DNA from: Spirochaetota bacterium
GTDB taxonomy: Bacteria > Spirochaetota > UBA4802 > UBA5550
Reading direction: 5' to 3'
NCBI GenBank assembly: GCA_016929135.1
Contig: JAFGJK010000113.1
Span: 1-64,000, forward strand
DNA: 64,000 nucleotides
Shown here: one piece after another, positions 43,157 through 52,608 of the stretch
Position numbering within the stretch: position 1 is the stretch's first letter
How the letters are laid out: the number at the start of each line of letters is the position of its first letter
Position numbers and translations under genes: made by a program
The notes under the pieces: model-generated
What the model was told of the DNA's origin: nothing
Databases searched by the model: none
What the model saw: the letters and a program-made list of their open reading frames with translations, nothing else

Positions 43157-43699
43157 TCATCCGTATCTCTTCGACAACGAATCGTACAGCCCGCTGTATT
43201 TTTCATGGATCATCTTTCTGTCGAATTCCCAGAATTCATCGAGCATCTCCTCCAGCTCATCGTCGGAAAAGTACTTCTCGGTATCGGGAAAGAAGACCCT
43301 GTCCTCCTTGCGTATATGGACCGGATAAAAATCGATCAGGAACGACAGCCTCGCGATGATCACGTCAATGGCGGCCGCATCACCCCCGGCGTAACCGGCG
43401 GTCGCCTCCACCAGCTCGCGTACGGTTTTTCTGGCCGACACGTGTTCGTCGATCAATTCCCGCATCCCCTGCCTGTCCTTCGAATCGAGGTCCTTCTTCT
43501 CCAGCTCCCTGAAGAGGATGTCCTCCTCCTTGCCGTGGTGCGTGCGGTCGGCGTAGGTCCTGATGAAGTCGACGATCGTGTCGATGAAGACCGGGTCCAC
43601 GACCCTGTCCCTTGTGATGATCGCGAGCTCCCTGCCGACAATCTTCAGCATTTTCTCGATCAAGCGATGCTCGATCATGAGCGGTCCCCTCGGTTTCAT
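43157..43699 (-). CDS. Hemerythrin-like HHE cation-binding protein
   Basis: The 180-residue protein has the four-helix hemerythrin layout and iron ligands: MIEHRLIEKML (His), YADRTHHGKEEDILF (His, Glu), LIDEHVSARK (His) and VHIRKEDRVFFP (His, Asp/Glu). The diiron centre binds oxygen or senses oxidative and nitrosative conditions; ferric-NO roles are known for relatives. GGAGG five bases before the ATG at 43699 fixes the start. It is one of a series of minus-strand single genes. Confidence 0.9.
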   Translation of the reverse strand: MKPRGPLMIEHRLIEKMLKIVGRELAIITRDRVVDPVFIDTIVDFIRTYADRTHHGKEEDILFRELEKKDLDSKDRQGMRELIDEHVSARKTVRELVEATAGYAGGDAAAIDVIIARLSFLIDFYPVHIRKEDRVFFPDTEKYFSDDELEEMLDEFWEFDRKMIHEKYSGLYDSLSKRYG

Positions 43700-43791
43700 G
43701 GCATCCTCCCAAAGAATTATTTTTTCCGCCCATGCACCGTGCCGACGCTCCAGGCGACGGCAGGCCCGCGGGCGCGACGTCCGAAACGGCA

Positions 43792-44355
43792 TCAGTCAAA
43801 ATGATATATCTCCAGCCCCGGCCATAGTGACCTCCAGTTCTTTTCGATCATCCTCTTCTCATAGGCCCCCCTTTTGGTGTAAAAATGCGGCGCCGGCACC
43901 ACCTTCAGGCCGAGAAGATCATCCACGCCGTGGGGCGCGAAGAGCTGGAGATCGCCGTCCGAATCAAGGGTGACGGCGATGGCCGTGCAGGTCTCGGGCC
44001 ACTTCCCCACCGCGTCCCTGCGGGAGGTGTAGGGCGCGTCGGAAGCCAGAAGGTGCATCCGCGCCTGATTCGACACGGACCAGGGATAATAGCCACGGCG
44101 CGCCGCGAGCGTCTCCTCAAGGGCCCGGTTCGCCTCTCTGGCGGCATTCGCGGTATCGTAGTAGATGACGTCGATATCGTTCCACGGGGTGGGCTCTTCA
44201 TACCCGTGAAGGGCGTCCCATACCCTGTTCCTGACGAACCCGGCCCCCACCCACCAGTCCGGGAGACACAGGGAACGCACGATGTGAAGCACCTCCATCA
44301 TGTCCTCTGAGGAGCGGATCATGCGCAGTATGTCGTCAGAATTTTGCAGTTCCAT
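43792..44355 (-). CDS. Nucleotidyltransferase family protein (NTP_transf_6)
   Basis: The 187-residue protein (start at 44355; a GTG at 44385 is possible) matches the DUF925/NTP_transf_6 pattern: CLPDWWVGAGFVRNRVWDALHGY, then PWNDIDVIYYD with the two catalytic Asp, and a closing THGVD-type segment (APHGVDDLLGLKVVP). It ends in NWRSLWPGLEIYHFD. This family is an uncharacterised branch of the polymerase-beta superfamily; the acceptor is unknown. Confidence 0.88.
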   Translation of the reverse strand: MELQNSDDILRMIRSSEDMMEVLHIVRSLCLPDWWVGAGFVRNRVWDALHGYEEPTPWNDIDVIYYDTANAAREANRALEETLAARRGYYPWSVSNQARMHLLASDAPYTSRRDAVGKWPETCTAIAVTLDSDGDLQLFAPHGVDDLLGLKVVPAPHFYTKRGAYEKRMIEKNWRSLWPGLEIYHFD

Positions 44356-44488
44356 CTCAGAACACCGATGGCAGATGTAGTACACCGCGCCCGCGCCGTC
44401 GTATGAACCTCAGTCCCTCTTTATACATATGCACTTGTAGCCATTCCTGCCGAAATACGACCGGATCGCGGCCCAGGCCTCGAAGGCA

Positions 44489-45298
44489 TCACAGCAGGAG
44501 CAGAAGGCTCAGGGCCATCACCGCCATGCCGGATATGACGCCGCCGATGGCAATGTGGTGCTTGCCGTACTCCTCGGCGGTGGGGAGGAGCTCGTCCAGG
44601 GAGATGTAGACCATGATCCCGGCGACCCCGGCGAAGACGATACCGAAGGTGGCGTCGCTGAAAAAAGCCCGGAGCACGAAGTACCCGGCGAGTGCCCCCA
44701 CCGGCTCGGAGAGCCCGGAGAGGAGCGACAGCCAGAGGGCCTTCCTCCTGCTCTTCGTGGAATAGTAGACCGGCACCGACACCGCGATCCCCTCGGGGAT
44801 GTTGTGGATGGCGATGGCCAGGGCGATGCTGATCCCCAGGGTCGGGTCGTCCAGGGCGCCCAGGAAGGTGGCCAGTCCCTCGGGAAAGTTGTGGATGCCG
44901 ATGGCCAGGGCCGAGAAGAGCCCCATCCTGAGGAGTTTGCGGTCGGCCATGTCGTCGGAATAGCTCCCGGCGTCGATGTTCCTGATCTCGTGGGGGTTCT
45001 CGAAGGAGGGGACGAGCCTGTCGATGAGGGCTATCAGGGCGATCCCGCCGAAAAAGGCGGCCGCAGCGGCCCAGTAGCCGGCCCTGGGCCCCAGGACGGC
45101 GCCCAGTGAGTCCCTGGCCTTTGCCAGAATCTCCACCAGGGACACGTAAATCATCACCCCGGCGGAGAACCCCAGAGCCCCGCAGAGGAAGTTGCGGTTG
45201 AAACTCTTCGAGAAAAAGGCCATGAGGCTCCCTATGCCGGTGGAGAGGCCGGCGATGACGGTGAGGGACATGGCGAAGAGCAGGTTGTCCGTGTTCAT
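44489..45298 (-). CDS. zupT: ZIP-family divalent metal transporter (ZupT-like)
   Basis: The 269-residue protein has eight membrane helices and the paired metal-binding motifs HNFPEG and HNIPEG in helices 4 and 5, which carry zinc and other divalent cations (Fe2+, Mn2+) inward in ZupT. A loop with [10 protein letters not shown] lies between. The ATG is preceded by AGGAGGA and a well-spaced promoter lies at 45321-45349. Length and helix order agree with E. coli ZupT (257 residues). Confidence 0.9.
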   Translation of the reverse strand: MNTDNLLFAMSLTVIAGLSTGIGSLMAFFSKSFNRNFLCGALGFSAGVMIYVSLVEILAKARDSLGAVLGPRAGYWAAAAAFFGGIALIALIDRLVPSFENPHEIRNIDAGSYSDDMADRKLLRMGLFSALAIGIHNFPEGLATFLGALDDPTLGISIALAIAIHNIPEGIAVSVPVYYSTKSRRKALWLSLLSGLSEPVGALAGYFVLRAFFSDATFGIVFAGVAGIMVYISLDELLPTAEEYGKHHIAIGGVISGMAVMALSLLLLL

Positions 45299-45320
45299 TC
45301 TTCCTCCTGTTCGAGATCAC

Positions 45321-45349
45321 ATACTACAGGGGCGGGACCGTCGTGGCAA
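45321..45349 (-). promoter_or_regulatory. Sigma70-type promoter for the ZupT-like gene
   Basis: Minus-strand TTGCCA (45349-45344) and TAGTAT (45326-45321) are 17 bp apart. The start of transcription near 45314 leaves a leader of about 16 nt. Confidence 0.55.
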
Positions 45350-45481
45350 TCACAAAACGGCCCTCCTCTGCCCCTTCCCTTTCACCTTGTCCCATGCCAG
45401 AGACTTCGGTCCTGTTGTGTACAAAACGGCGTGCCGGGAGAAGGCCCGGGGGGAGCCGTCACCGGACCGTGACCAACGCCG

Positions 45482-46306
45482 TCAGTCGGCCACCTCCCGG
45501 GTGAAGAACATCCTTCTCTCTCTGCAGAGTACGATCACCGCGACGGCCAGCAGGAGCGCCGTCTGTATCACCTTGCTGTCCGGATGGGTCGCGAAGATCT
45601 CGTTCGTGATGTTGGCCGACAGATGGAAGAGCACGGCGATCAGGATGCTCCTCTTTGTCCTGTAGTACAGCCAGTTCATCAGGATCACGAAGACGAAGAG
45701 GCTGAAGACGAAATTCAGCGAGTACAGAGGGCCCTCCGCCACGACATTGCTGTGATAGTAGCCCCTGATGAAGGAGAGGGGGACGTGCCATGCCACCCAG
45801 TAGACCGAGAAGATCATGGAGGTGGCAAAGAGGTTGAATTGTCTTCTCAGCGCGTCGGTCCCGTAGGAATGCCAGGCCAGTTCCTCGACGATGGGGGCGA
45901 ATATCAGGATGAACCAGGGCGTGAACACAATGGAGGTGAAGGAGGGTTTGCCGGATACATGGAACTGCTCAAGGCCGTGCCCGAAGAGGAGGGATAGCAG
46001 CTGGGCGGCGACGAGGGACAGAGGGATCAGCAGCAGGGTGATGACCGTATAGATCCTGCGGTATTCCTTTACGCCGAAGAGCCTCTTCTTCAGGTCAGCC
46101 AGCAGTACCCGGTCTCCCAGGAACAGATACCCGGCGGCGAGCACCGGTGCGACGAGCCCCAGCAGTCCCAGCGCCTGCTCCGCCAGGACCAGGGCACCGC
46201 TCCGTACCGGCATGCGGCTCATCCAGGCAACGATGAACCACAAGGACCACGGCACGATCAGGGACATCGAATAAAACCAGACCGTTCTGTTGTACCTTTC
46301 AAGCAC
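45482..46306 (-). CDS. CPBP-family intramembrane metalloprotease
   Basis: The 274-residue protein has about eight membrane helices and the CPBP/Abi motifs: Glu141-Glu142 in EELAWHSYG, His174 in WHVPL, and His228 in FHLSANI. In most members the first motif is EExxxR; here position 146 is His instead of Arg. Relatives act as CAAX-like proteases or in bacteriocin self-immunity. The GTG at 46306 has GGAGG eight bases upstream. It is a single gene with no obvious substrate neighbour. Confidence 0.85.
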   Translation of the reverse strand: MLERYNRTVWFYSMSLIVPWSLWFIVAWMSRMPVRSGALVLAEQALGLLGLVAPVLAAGYLFLGDRVLLADLKKRLFGVKEYRRIYTVITLLLIPLSLVAAQLLSLLFGHGLEQFHVSGKPSFTSIVFTPWFILIFAPIVEELAWHSYGTDALRRQFNLFATSMIFSVYWVAWHVPLSFIRGYYHSNVVAEGPLYSLNFVFSLFVFVILMNWLYYRTKRSILIAVLFHLSANITNEIFATHPDSKVIQTALLLAVAVIVLCRERRMFFTREVAD

Positions 46307-46629
46307 CCCTCACCCCTCCTTCCCGAAGTAACCGGCAGTCCCGCGCCGGGTTCCCCTGCCAGAGACCCCCAGGGACCGAGGCACCCGCCGGTACTGCGTG
46401 TCCCGGACGAGTCTCCCGATGATGCGATCCCCCACCGCGGAAATGTCAATGGGAAAATCGGTCCAACAACCTCGAAAGTGTGGCCGCGATCTCCCCGATG
46501 AAATTCATCGCGATCGATGAGCCCCTTCGGAACAGGAAGAGCGCCGGTCCCAGAAATGGCCTTTCGAATTCCTGCTGAATACCGGAAAGATCATTATCCC
46601 CATGCCCAGAATCGGCGGCACACGCATCC
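46307..46629. other. Intergenic region
   Basis: About 320 bp between minus-strand genes. A consensus-like TTGACA (minus strand, 46449-46444) has no convincing -10 partner. No gene is seen. Confidence 0.35.
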
Positions 46630-47067
46630 TCATCGTTCCGTGAGTCTGATAGTGATGCCGGCGGTATCGCCCTGCACGGTGAAGGAGAAATTCCTGAAGG
46701 AGGGCCACCGCGAGGTCCTGTGCTGGTTCCACGAAAGCCCCCAGGGCTCGCTGGGGCCGAACATCCCCTTATCGAGCCTGCCGTTCCCATTGATGTCCTG
46801 GAAACAGCGAATGCCGTAAACCCCCTTCGCGACCTCGCGGAATCTGAATGCAGCATACCCCCTGGAGACATCCTTCGAGTCGGGGGTGATCACGAGGCTG
46901 TGGATGCCCGTAAAGGGCCGCTTCGATGTCTCCTCATCCACCAGGTAAACGCGGATCGGCGCTTTTTGGGTGAAATGCACGCTTCCGGACACATCGAAGG
47001 CCTGCGCCGCGGCAGAAAGGGACGAGATCGATAGCGTCAGAATGAGTCGTGACCGTAATGCCTTCAT
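46630..47067 (-). CDS. DUF2141-like exported protein
   Basis: The 145-residue protein has a signal peptide (MKALRSRLILTLSISSLSAAAQA) and a mature Ig-like core, with VSGSVHFTQKAPIRVYLVD and the family-typical FREVAKGVYGIRCFQDINGNGRLDKGMFGPSEPWGLS. Such DUF2141 proteins are small periplasmic or secreted beta-sandwiches of unknown role. GGAGG five bases before the ATG at 47067 gives the start; the upstream in-frame extension to 47289 is not protein-like. Confidence 0.8.
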   Translation of the reverse strand: MKALRSRLILTLSISSLSAAAQAFDVSGSVHFTQKAPIRVYLVDEETSKRPFTGIHSLVITPDSKDVSRGYAAFRFREVAKGVYGIRCFQDINGNGRLDKGMFGPSEPWGLSWNQHRTSRWPSFRNFSFTVQGDTAGITIRLTER

Positions 47068-47149
47068 GGTGCCTCCATTCAGCGGCACGAGATCTCGCGT
47101 GCGGCGCCGCGTACCCCGCGTCCAGCCCGGGATATCACCGATACCGCCA

Positions 47150-47854
47150 TCACCAGACGTGGGGAAGCAACCGGTACCTCGTCTCCCGCGCGTATTCTTC
47201 ATACCCCTGCAGTTCCTCCTGCAGCGCCATGTCCTCGAAACGGGTCCGCACCACCAGGAGCAGGATGATCGACAGCATCGGGACCGCACTGACCAGCGAA
47301 CCTGTCAGAAAGGGATAGCAGATCGCGGTGGCGATCCCGGCGAGATACGCGGGATGGCGCACGTACCGGTAGGGACCGGCGGTGCAGACCCGCTGGCTCG
47401 CCACCGCGTCGTTTCTGTGGGTCAGTATGAAATAGGAATTGCATGCATAGGCCCAGAGCGCCACGAAGGACGCGCAGATGAACACCACCGCGGCCGGGTA
47501 TACCGCGACGAAGGGGACGTGCGACCATCCGTAGCGGACCGCGTCCAGCCCGGAAACGACGAGGGCGGCAAAGGCGAGCAGGGGATAGAACACCGTGAAG
47601 TACCGGTCGTGAGGCTTCGTCTCCTTCCAGTTGAGATTCCCCCGCTCGTTCAGGAGCTGCGGGTTGATCTTCAGGAGCATCGACACGTACACCGCCTGGT
47701 AGAGCGCGGCCAGGGCGATGTAGATCCATCCCCTGGGCCACCGGAGCGTGCCTGCGGCGCCGAAGAGCGCCGCCGCGCCGGCAACGATGAAGGCGAACTC
47801 CCGCAGGATCCCCCATATTCCCACAATGGACAGTTTCGCGGACTGGTCGTTCAT
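47150..47854 (-). CDS. Isoprenylcysteine carboxyl methyltransferase (ICMT)/PEMT-like membrane enzyme
   Basis: The 234-residue protein has about five membrane helices and the C-terminal ICMT/PEMT signature GPYRYVRHPAYLAGIATAI, followed by RTRFEDMALQEEL and GYEEYARETRYRLLP. The Arg-His-Pro site binds SAM in these membrane methyltransferases, which in bacteria act on lipids or other small targets. GGAGG is six bases before the ATG at 47854, and a promoter with a 16-bp spacer lies at 47953-47980. Confidence 0.88.
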   Translation of the reverse strand: MNDQSAKLSIVGIWGILREFAFIVAGAAALFGAAGTLRWPRGWIYIALAALYQAVYVSMLLKINPQLLNERGNLNWKETKPHDRYFTVFYPLLAFAALVVSGLDAVRYGWSHVPFVAVYPAAVVFICASFVALWAYACNSYFILTHRNDAVASQRVCTAGPYRYVRHPAYLAGIATAICYPFLTGSLVSAVPMLSIILLLVVRTRFEDMALQEELQGYEEYARETRYRLLPHVW

Positions 47855-47952
47855 GGCGCACCTCCCGTCTGTGCGTCCGGCAATGGATCGCCCCATCGTC
47901 ATCCGCAAGACGTCACCGGGGCGATCGAACCTGCCGATTCGGAGTGGAATGT

Positions 47953-47980
47953 ATCATACCGCGCCGGAAGGACCCGTCAA
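47953..47980 (-). promoter_or_regulatory. Sigma70-type promoter for the ICMT-like gene
   Basis: On the minus strand TTGACG (47980-47975) and TATGAT (47958-47953) are separated by 16 bp; the leader would be about 90 nt. Confidence 0.55.
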
Positions 47981-48095
47981 GCGTGAATTCACATCACCGC
48001 GGTCCGGATGCGGGCGCTCCGCGCCGGCCCGCGCCCTTCAACCGCAGCCGGTGCCTCCCATCCGCCCCGGGGACTTGCCCGTTACCCGCGACAGC

Positions 48096-49406
48096 TCAAT
48101 CGGCCATGGGCCTGTAGAGGAGCTGGCCCCCGGTTTTTTCGGACCTGACCCTGAAGATCTCGATGGTACGTTCGTCGGGGGCGTAGGTCCATCCCGCGCT
48201 GCCATCGGGAAACCTGAAGAGCGGGCTCATCCAGTTCCAGATTGACTTGTAGGGGATCTTTTCCACCCTGGATATCGCCCCCTCCCTGTCCGCGAAGGCG
48301 AGGTAGGTGTCCCCGGGGGAACGATCAGGATACACCGGCTGTTCATCGAAGGCGATCAGGGCGCCGTCTTCGAAGGGTACTATTCCCAAACCCTTGAAGT
48401 TCTTGGCGCTGTCGCGACGCACCCAATTTCTGAACAGCACGTTCCCTTCAGGCGAAGCGCCCACAAGGAGAATGTCCAGCGCCGATTGATCAATGGGAAT
48501 TTTCTCCGTGGTTCCAATCAGCACAAAGAGATTTCCCCCCACCTCGGCTACTCCGCTGGCAACACCCGCGCCCACCGTGGAGTTGTTCGCCCTGATGACG
48601 CTGTCGGTCCGCTGGTCCTCATCGGGCCATATTATCTGATACCGATACTGTTTCGGCCTGGACCTGTTGATGAACTGGACGCCGAAGGGATAGCCGTCGC
48701 CCGTCTGAATCGTGATAAATTCGCCGGACGCGGTGAGCGTCATCTGATGACACACGCTGTGGCTGGAACTCCAGGACCAGTCGACGCTCCTGTCAATGGT
48801 TCCGTTGGAATCCAGTATCATGAACCTGTCGCCTTCGTGTACCCCCCTGCCGGGCCCCCACTGCTTGTCGATCTCCATGAAAAGGGCTATTTTCCCGTCA
48901 TGATACCCGATGGGATGGCACGGGGGCGCTATCTCTCTAGATAACCCCTCATCATCCTTCTTCTGGAAGCCGTTTCCACCGAGAAGATGCGTCTTGAATA
49001 TCTGCTTTCCCTCTTTATCGTACTTTATCAGGTACGCCGGATTCGAATATTTATAGGAAAGCGATTCTCTGGAATACGGAATTACCAGGGCGAGCACTGT
49101 GTGATCCGGAAGGGCAGTCATTCCCTGGAGCAGGTGGCCTTTCAGAATAATGTCGTCCCTCTCCCGTTTCAGGGATTTATCGACAAGGGTGATGTGCACG
49201 TCGCTATCCGCGTTCCATCCGATGGCCAGGGCGCCGTCGGGAAAGGGCGCGGTCATCTGGGCCCTGACGCTTATCAGCCCAGCAGTGCTGTTCCTATAGG
49301 GCTGGAGGGACACCTGGGTCCGCTCGATGGTGTAACTTTCGGCGGTGGCCGAGATCGCCAGTACCGAAAGCACCAGAAAGACTGAACGAATGATTTTCTT
49401 TGCCAT
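48096..49406 (-). CDS. Exported beta-propeller-like protein of unknown function
   Basis: The 436-residue protein has a signal peptide (MAKKIIRSVFLVLSVLAISATAES). The mature part is a series of short blade-like strands, for example PDGALAIGWNADSDVHITLV, YLIKYDKEGKQIFKTHLLG, RFMILDSNGTIDRSVDWSW and GDTYLAFADREGAISRVEKI. This suggests a beta-propeller lying outside the cytoplasm. No catalytic motif or family is clear. AGGAGAGG lies before the ATG. It is probably monocistronic. Confidence 0.7.
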   Translation of the reverse strand: MAKKIIRSVFLVLSVLAISATAESYTIERTQVSLQPYRNSTAGLISVRAQMTAPFPDGALAIGWNADSDVHITLVDKSLKRERDDIILKGHLLQGMTALPDHTVLALVIPYSRESLSYKYSNPAYLIKYDKEGKQIFKTHLLGGNGFQKKDDEGLSREIAPPCHPIGYHDGKIALFMEIDKQWGPGRGVHEGDRFMILDSNGTIDRSVDWSWSSSHSVCHQMTLTASGEFITIQTGDGYPFGVQFINRSRPKQYRYQIIWPDEDQRTDSVIRANNSTVGAGVASGVAEVGGNLFVLIGTTEKIPIDQSALDILLVGASPEGNVLFRNWVRRDSAKNFKGLGIVPFEDGALIAFDEQPVYPDRSPGDTYLAFADREGAISRVEKIPYKSIWNWMSPLFRFPDGSAGWTYAPDERTIEIFRVRSEKTGGQLLYRPMAD

Positions 49407-49878
49407 ATCCCTCTCCTGTTGCGATATCTATCATGACCCGGGCTGTGCAGCGAAAGGCCCGCACCGTACGGGCTGCTGCGTACCCTGCGGAACAGGTCCC
49501 CCCGCCTCACGGAAAGGCGTGTCGAGGGTTCACGCCGGAGGGGCATCCGCAATCACTTTAATAGCAATGCCCTTTATCATCTTGTGATTATCGTCCGCCT
49601 GTTTCCACGAATTTGTCATCTCATTTTTTAATAATTCTCACGGAAGATCCCTCAGGAAGCAGGAACTGAACCTGTCGGGACAGTGGCGGACTGTCCCGCC
49701 CGCCGGGGGGGCATACGCTCGCCCTGCATTGTGTGGCGGGGTAGCGACGAATGCGGGGAGACCGGGGTATCGTCGCCGCAGGGGCCCATCGGCGCGATCG
49801 CATCGTCATCGACGGTGCAACCAACTTTCTGCATTTCAATGAGGGGGGAGCGGGGGGTACGGCCGGGGCGTCCGCCGT
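49407..49878. other. Intergenic region with a hairpin
   Basis: About 470 bp between two minus-strand genes. A hairpin at 49676-49698 (CGGGACAGT/ACTGTCCCG) stands 180 bp after the end of the next gene's coding region. No gene is seen. Confidence 0.4.
49676..49698. repeat. Perfect 9-bp hairpin
   Basis: CGGGACAGT and ACTGTCCCG around GGCGG; no T-run on either strand. It may be part of a 3' end or a protein site. Confidence 0.35.
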
Positions 49879-50778
49879 TCAGAGCCGCTCCCACAGATTT
49901 TTCTGCTCGATGATCTCGTAGAACTTCTTCTCGAAGGAGTCCACCTCCTGGTAATAGGGCGTGTCGGTATCCCCCTGAAAGAGCAGGGTGTATTTCCCGA
50001 TATTCTTCACCGCCCCCTTCAGGTTCCCCTCCTGGATCGCCTTCAGAATCTCATGGTAGATGAGGATGGCCGCCCCGTTCATGATCTCCTTCAAGACGCT
50101 CTGGCCGTTCCGTATTTTCTGAAAAACGGGGTCGATAGAATGATGGAGGTCGGGCATTGACGGAACGGCATAGGTGATCAGGAAGTCGGTCACCGCCTTT
50201 GTCAACTCATGGGCATCATAGTGCCGCAGCCTATCCATTATAATCCCGGCGGCCTGTTTCGACTTTTCCCGAAGCTGCATCTGCGCATCCCCATCGGCCC
50301 CGGCGGGTTCAACCAGCTCTTCCACCATTTTCCCGTCGGCGGCGGTCATCTTCTCCTGGAATATCCTGTTCATCTGTTTGTATTCGCTATCCGAAAATTC
50401 CCTGAAGGGCCTTTTCAGAATATTCACGAACTCGAGCGCCTCGGTGGAGCGGCCCACCCCGCGGATGTTTTTCATGCTGTTCAAAAAGCCGACGGCAAGC
50501 CTGCCCGCCATGGAAAGGTCAAGCTGTTCGGGGGAGACGGACTTGACCAGCGCCTGCTTGTAGAGCGAGGGGAGCCTGATCACGTTCTTTCTCTTGTGCG
50601 CCTCGATCAGATCCAGCAGCCGGCCGATCGCATCCTCCGGAATCTCCGGCGACCATCGCGTCAGCGGGTCCACCAGATATTGCTGGTACGAGCCCCGCCC
50701 CCTCCTGCCGAGCCGCTGAATGATCTTGATGTAGTTGTTGACCAGCGGCACCGTGATTCGTGTCATTTCATTATGCAT
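49879..50778 (-). CDS. Helical protein of unknown function
   Basis: The 299-residue protein is predicted to be mainly alpha-helical and cytoplasmic, without a signal or membrane segment. Notable parts are RRGRGSYQQYLVDPLTRWSP, LPSLYKQALVKSVSPEQLDL, SKQAAGIIMDRLRHYDAHEL and FEKKFYEIIEQKNLWERL. I recognise no family. No ribosome site supports the ATG at 50778 strongly; a second ATG lies four codons in. The gene is flanked by long non-coding stretches on both sides. Confidence 0.65.
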   Translation of the reverse strand: MHNEMTRITVPLVNNYIKIIQRLGRRGRGSYQQYLVDPLTRWSPEIPEDAIGRLLDLIEAHKRKNVIRLPSLYKQALVKSVSPEQLDLSMAGRLAVGFLNSMKNIRGVGRSTEALEFVNILKRPFREFSDSEYKQMNRIFQEKMTAADGKMVEELVEPAGADGDAQMQLREKSKQAAGIIMDRLRHYDAHELTKAVTDFLITYAVPSMPDLHHSIDPVFQKIRNGQSVLKEIMNGAAILIYHEILKAIQEGNLKGAVKNIGKYTLLFQGDTDTPYYQEVDSFEKKFYEIIEQKNLWERL

Positions 50779-51119
50779 GGGGCAAGGATGTAGAAAAAAA
50801 CGGAAATTGCAATGAAATTTATTGTCAGCATGCCGGAAAGTTCATGCGGCTGAAGATGATCATATGCAACGTATGCATGATCGATGCGAATTGATAGAGC
50901 ATTTTTTTATCCTATTTATAATGATCTCGACCCAGTTCGTTTTTTGGATATAATGAATCCTCGCCGCAGCCGAGATGCGGGGAATGAAATCCTTCGGCAT
51001 AAATCATTGACAGGACGACGGCTTGACTTTTCTTTATATACTATAATATTTGTCAAATGCCGTGTAATCAAAAATTACATAAAAGCGGCAACTACTATTT
51101 GTATACTCAGGAGAATGAA
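50779..51119. other. Divergent intergenic region
   Basis: AT-rich, about 340 bp, between the helical protein gene and the ankyrin gene. TTGACT with TAATAT 15 bp later (about 51024-51050) may serve the ankyrin gene, but spacing is poor. Confidence 0.4.
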
Positions 51120-52454
51120 ATGAAATTGGGCACCGTTTTCTTTCTCATTACAATCCTCACACTGGCGACCCTGTACGCCTATACGGACAGTGAAAGGCAA
51201 GACGCAATATGCTCCGGCGATATGGGAACTGTCATGCGCATTTTCAGCAGCAAGAGTGAAATTGACCAGAAGGCAAAGGGGGGGTATAGCCTCTCAGTTG
51301 CCGCCTACTGCTACGGAGGCAGGCCCGCTGTGGTCAGATACTTCCTCGACAAGGGAGCTGAACTCAACCACCCCGACGAGACCGGCTATAATGCGGTCAT
51401 GTGGGCGATAAGGAGTTTTCACCGGCCATTGGAGAGCGATCAGATGCGGGAACAGGTTTTCAGAATGATCAATATGGGTGCCGATGTCAACCACCAGTGC
51501 GCTACAACCGGACGGACGGCACTTATGGGCGCGGCCGAGCTCGGCGACCGGGGACTGGTCGATCTTCTCCTCAGCAAGGGGGCGAGCAAAACACCGCGCA
51601 CCAAGGCCGACTGGTGCATAAGCGGAAACTACAGCGCCCAATGCAGCGCCGCCGACTACGCCCGTCTTGGCGGTTTTGTCGATCTGGCCATTGAGCTCGA
51701 CGGAGGCAATCCCGACACCTACAAAACACAGCTCAACTATGCCATCAGGACAGGCAACAGACCGGAGGCGGAGAGGCTTATCGCATCAGGCGCCGACGTG
51801 AACATGAAGGAGACTCTCTCAAACCTCACCCCCCTGCACTATGCCGTATTCGCCAATGATGCTGAAATAGTAAGGTCACTGATCAGGGCGGGAGCAAACC
51901 CCAATGTTCAAAGCTACGCCGGGACAACTCCGTTGAGAGAGGCGGTGGTCCGCTATGAAAGAGAAGCTGCCAGGGCGCTGATAGATGGAGGGGCAAAAGC
52001 CAACAATGCCCAGAGGCAGGGCTGCGGGGGCGGCCTCGATGAATTCGGATGGGCCGCTGAATACAACCAGAGGGATATTGCCGAATATATGATCAATCAC
52101 GGAGCGATCGATATTCAGAACCCCGGGAGGGTTTTTCAGGAGCTGTACGGCCGTCATGACTGGAACATCGAGGTTGTGCGACTGCTCCTGGATAAAGGAG
52201 CGAGGCCCACGATGACCGACATAGACACGCTGCGCACAATTAAGGCCAGGAACGCATGGCTTCAACATGCCGATGATATCATAGCACTGCTGGAGACCTA
52301 TATTCCGAACGGTACGCCCACGGTCAATATGCATGCACAAAAGAGCGTGCGGGTCGGAAGTGCCGGGAATAGAAAGGGCGGCGGATCTGAATACCATATC
52401 CTCAACAAGAAGAATGGGCCCGTAAACCCTTCAAACTCAAGGGATCCCTTTTGA
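51120..52454 (+). CDS. Exported ankyrin-repeat protein
   Basis: The 444-residue protein has a signal peptide (MKLGTVFFLITILTLATLYA) and about eight ankyrin units from residue 30 to 400, recognisable by AVVRYFLDKGAELNHPDETG, RTALMGAAELGDRGLVDLLL and TPLHYAVFANDAEIVRSLI. Ankyrin repeats bind proteins; an exported location suggests a periplasmic partner, as for AnkB-type proteins protecting periplasmic enzymes. A Ser/Asn/Gly-rich tail follows. AGGAG six bases before the ATG at 51120 fixes the start. A perfect 15-bp hairpin lies ten bases after the stop. Confidence 0.88.
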   Translation: MKLGTVFFLITILTLATLYAYTDSERQDAICSGDMGTVMRIFSSKSEIDQKAKGGYSLSVAAYCYGGRPAVVRYFLDKGAELNHPDETGYNAVMWAIRSFHRPLESDQMREQVFRMINMGADVNHQCATTGRTALMGAAELGDRGLVDLLLSKGASKTPRTKADWCISGNYSAQCSAADYARLGGFVDLAIELDGGNPDTYKTQLNYAIRTGNRPEAERLIASGADVNMKETLSNLTPLHYAVFANDAEIVRSLIRAGANPNVQSYAGTTPLREAVVRYEREAARALIDGGAKANNAQRQGCGGGLDEFGWAAEYNQRDIAEYMINHGAIDIQNPGRVFQELYGRHDWNIEVVRLLLDKGARPTMTDIDTLRTIKARNAWLQHADDIIALLETYIPNGTPTVNMHAQKSVRVGSAGNRKGGGSEYHILNKKNGPVNPSNSRDPF

Positions 52455-52464
52455 GCTATCACGC

Positions 52465-52501
52465 ATTGCCACTGCCGGGCGAACCACCCGGCAGTGGCAA
52501 T
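52465..52501 (+). terminator. Perfect 15-bp hairpin after the ankyrin gene
   Basis: ATTGCCACTGCCGGG pairs exactly with CCCGGCAGTGGCAAT around a 7-nt loop. It lacks a T-run but is the strongest hairpin of the window and begins ten bases after the stop codon. Confidence 0.65.
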
Positions 52502-52528
52502 AGCATGCAATTTCAATGTATCACATAC

Positions 52529-52608
52529 AACTTCACATGGGACACAACGGCTTTGTCGGCCCCGGTCCCGCAGCTGAACATCGCCGCAGTTCCGGTCACA
52601 GTCCCCTC
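52529..52608 (-). repeat. Dispersed intergenic repeat, copy C
   Basis: Aligns with copies A and B over its full length (TTGTCGGCC, CCTCC-like ends) and more closely with copy D (GAACATCGCCGCAGT). Same orientation as the others. Confidence 0.6.
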
